From CAVQZC01 sp963718315 (lineage in GTDB: Bacteria; Actinomycetota; Thermoleophilia; Gaiellales; JAICJC01): DNA of 64,000 bases. The stretch covers positions 434,001-498,000 of the forward strand of contig CAVQZC010000013.1 in the NCBI GenBank assembly GCA_963718315.1. Reading direction: 5' to 3'. This document shows, piece after piece, positions 63,755 through 64,000 of the stretch. The notes beneath the pieces were generated by a model that was given only the letters and a program-made list of their open reading frames with translations, had not been told where the DNA came from and did no database searches. Position 1 is the first letter of the stretch, and each line of letters starts with the position of its first letter. The position numbers and the translations under genes were made by a program.

Positions 63755-63840
63755 TGGATAACCACTTCCGATCGGTCGATAACGGGAACGACAGCGCAAA
63801 ACTGTCGCCCCCGTAGTCGTCAGCGGGGGCCGCGAGTTGA

Positions 63841-64000
63841 GTGGTACACACCGCACTGCACATCCGCGCGATCGGGGCCCGCGGGGGGGCAGGCGGCCGC
63901 GCGCTTCAGATCAAGCCGGGATCACAGCTGGTCGCCCGGGTGGTCACCTCGCCCAACTCCAGTGGTCGCGGCGTGATCTCGCTGGCGGGTCAGCAGGTGC
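63841..64000 (+). CDS. Partial gene at the window edge, possibly FliK-like
   Basis: A frame opens with GTG 63841, directly after an in-frame TGA, and runs off the end: 53 residues including ALHIRAIGARGGAGGRALQI and KPGSQLVARVVTSPNSSGRG then VISLAGQQV. The pattern of a basic/glycine stretch followed by L-x-pGs-V-A-RV and G-V-I-S-L-AG resembles N-terminal parts of some FliK-type proteins, but too little is present for a firm call. GTCGATAA (63775-63782) lies upstream without a matching -35. Confidence 0.4.
   Translation, partial: MVHTALHIRAIGARGGAGGRALQIKPGSQLVARVVTSPNSSGRGVISLAGQQV

Noticed and set aside
63756..63782. GTCGATAA upstream of the partial gene at the right edge
   Set aside because: The -35 position reads GGAT; a good -10 alone is not enough.
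1..64000. CRISPR arrays, tRNA or rRNA genes, insertion sequences
   Set aside because: No regularly spaced short repeats, cloverleaf pattern, rRNA sequence or transposase was recognised by eye in the window.

Overview
The window is GC-rich, densely coded DNA dominated by one nearly complete flagellar and chemotaxis locus of the Gram-positive type: rod, hook, export, motor and filament genes are present, but no FlgA, FlgH or FlgI (no P or L ring). Frequent GTG and TTG starts, stop/start overlaps (TGATG, GTGA), a WhiG/FliA-type sigma factor and the CsrA-FliW pair fit a motile actinobacterium. A Thermoleophilia-like lineage is my inference from overall character, not something the sequence proves.

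Layout. Bases 1-3.6 kb: a polar amino acid ABC importer and a LysR regulator. 3.6-10.6 kb: a 42-residue membrane protein, a tandem PilZ protein, a CYTH-CHAD protein, a small four-helix membrane protein, Ppx/GppA, PPK1 and a nitrilase; this is a polyphosphate module beside c-di-GMP genes. 10.6-15 kb: a small unknown protein, a HAMP-GAF-GGDEF diguanylate cyclase and a 2-oxoacid dehydrogenase E1 alpha/beta pair. 15.2-17.7 kb: a glycosyltransferase-TPR protein that may modify flagellin. 17.7-21.7 kb: flaG, fliD, fliS and a fliT-like gene, interrupted by a minus-strand lipoprotein gene and a scar of gene fragments. 21.8-35.2 kb: flgBC-fliEFGHI-cheWBRACD-fliM-fliY-cheY. 35.2-39.4 kb: fliJ, a lytic transglycosylase, fliK, flgD, a TIGR02530-type protein and flgE. 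39.8-42.7 kb: flbD-motAB-fliL-fliN. 43 kb: the sigma factor gene on the minus strand. 44-51.8 kb: fliOPQR-flhB-flhA-flhF and two small genes. 52-54.7 kb: two identical flagellin genes around a divergent CHAP-domain hydrolase. 54.7-57.3 kb: SDR, VOC and dipeptidase genes. 57.4-63.8 kb, minus strand: flgF-flgG-flgJ-flgN-flgK-flgL-fliW-csrA-third flagellin.

Control. Ten sites share a sigma-28 architecture, four-base -35 TNAA, exactly 15 bases, then GNCGATWA, in front of flaG-fliD, flgB, fliJ, motA, fliO, flhA, both plus-strand flagellins, the CHAP gene and flgG; an eleventh, weaker site precedes cheW. Early structural operons therefore appear to be in the same regulon as the filament genes, with the sigma gene inside the cluster. 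All three flagellin leaders place a GGA in a hexaloop hairpin over the Shine-Dalgarno, the geometry expected of CsrA control, and csrA and fliW lie just upstream of the third flagellin.

Most unusual content. Two related structured RNA elements (39473-39782 before flbD, 49829-50092 before flhF) share identical blocks while their outer stems and an inner hairpin differ by compensatory changes. A third, unrelated structured element with an 18-bp perfect outer stem (47467-47633) precedes flhA. Between it and flhA lies a 32-codon reading frame with a strong Shine-Dalgarno that overlaps the flhA start. fliR and flhB carry four small indels in about 660 bases, and the dipeptidase gene carries one; sequence error and genuine decay cannot be separated from the sequence alone.
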